Part shown: piece by piece, positions 63,919 through 64,000 of the stretch
Position numbering within the stretch: position 1 is the stretch's first letter
Layout: each line of letters opens with the position of its first letter
Assembly: GCF_031598375.1 (NCBI RefSeq)
Contig: NZ_CP123872.1
Coordinates: 1,655,001-1,719,000 of the forward strand
From: Temperatibacter marinus
Lineage (GTDB): Bacteria; Pseudomonadota; Alphaproteobacteria; Sphingomonadales; Kordiimonadaceae
Direction of reading: 5' to 3'
DNA: 64,000 nucleotides
Made by a program: the position numbers and the translations under genes
The notes under the pieces: model-generated
The model's input: only the letters and a program-made list of their open reading frames with translations
The model's database searches: none
What the model was told of the DNA's origin: nothing

Positions 63919-64000
63919 TTAAGCTAAGAGCTCTTCTAGGTTCGTGAGACCGCCCATCCAGCCTTCGTGGTGCGCTTGACATCCATCGCTGAAGGAGCCT
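63919..64000 (-). CDS. C-terminal end of an SRPBCC (AHSA1-like) protein, partial
   Basis: Only the last 27 codons are in the window. They read GSFSDGCQAHHEGWMGGLTNLEELLA, ending at the TAA at 63921-63919. The HHEGWxGGLxNLxxLL ending is typical of AHSA1/SRPBCC-domain proteins. The rest lies beyond position 64000. Confidence 0.7.
   Translation of the reverse strand, partial: GSFSDGCQAHHEGWMGGLTNLEELLA

Overview
The window looks like a chromosomal segment of an alphaproteobacterium of moderate GC content. The evidence is an rRNA operon that ends 23S-5S-initiator tRNA-Met, a PhaR-type polyhydroxyalkanoate regulator, a free-standing F1 ATP synthase operon (atpHAGDC) without F0 genes beside it, and a pyruvate phosphate dikinase. 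A Kordiimonadales-like origin would fit, but that is a guess from gene content and not something the sequence proves.

Layout. 1-2620: 3' part of 23S rRNA, 5S rRNA and tRNA-fMet. 2621-11269: an AT-rich genomic island bounded by the intact tRNA-fMet and a broken copy of its 3' half, with an imperfect ~90 bp direct repeat (30 bp of it perfect) at both ends. The island carries a compact ribosomal peptide (RiPP) locus: a C39-peptidase ABC transporter and HlyD-type adaptor (minus strand), then divergently a Nif11-like precursor with a Gly-Gly cleavage site and a 52-residue hydrophobic core, an SdpI-type membrane protein, a PoyD-type radical SAM peptide epimerase, and a convergent GT1 glycosyltransferase. 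11437-22853: a sulfotransferase and a giant (about 3,480 aa) DUF4347/cadherin-like/RTX surface protein. 23095-30752: cold shock gene with a decayed DEAD-box helicase behind it, a PhoX-like protein, an RND efflux pair and an Asp/Glu racemase. 30788-34806 (minus strand): GST, methyltransferase, PPDK. 35055-39645: DUF4399 protein, phaR, a PhaC-like hydrolase operon, a nitrilase-family enzyme, and an XRE regulator/membrane protein pair with three operators. 39879-43856: ThiE, peroxiredoxin, DoxX, SelO, nitroreductase. 43929-47548: sugar dehydrogenase, cytochrome c and TonB receptor. 47674-58692: 7TM histidine kinase, peptide transporter with two amidohydrolase-family proteins, aminotransferase, GNAT, nitroreductase, and an EAL-CBS-GGDEF protein. 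58983-63857: ATP synthase F1 genes. 63919-64000: end of an SRPBCC-family gene.

The most notable system is the island RiPP locus. The core peptide is nearly all Val/Ala/Ile/Gly/Thr. Its Gly residues (4 of 5), all aromatic residues and its single Asn fall on odd positions, as expected of a peptide built with alternating L and D residues and folding as a polytheonamide-like beta-helix. Unlike polytheonamide loci, no methyltransferase or dehydratase is present. Instead there is one epimerase, one glycosyltransferase and a putative SdpI-like immunity protein. I infer an exported, epimerized, possibly glycosylated membrane-active peptide with self-protection. The product, its target and the immunity role are not shown by sequence alone.
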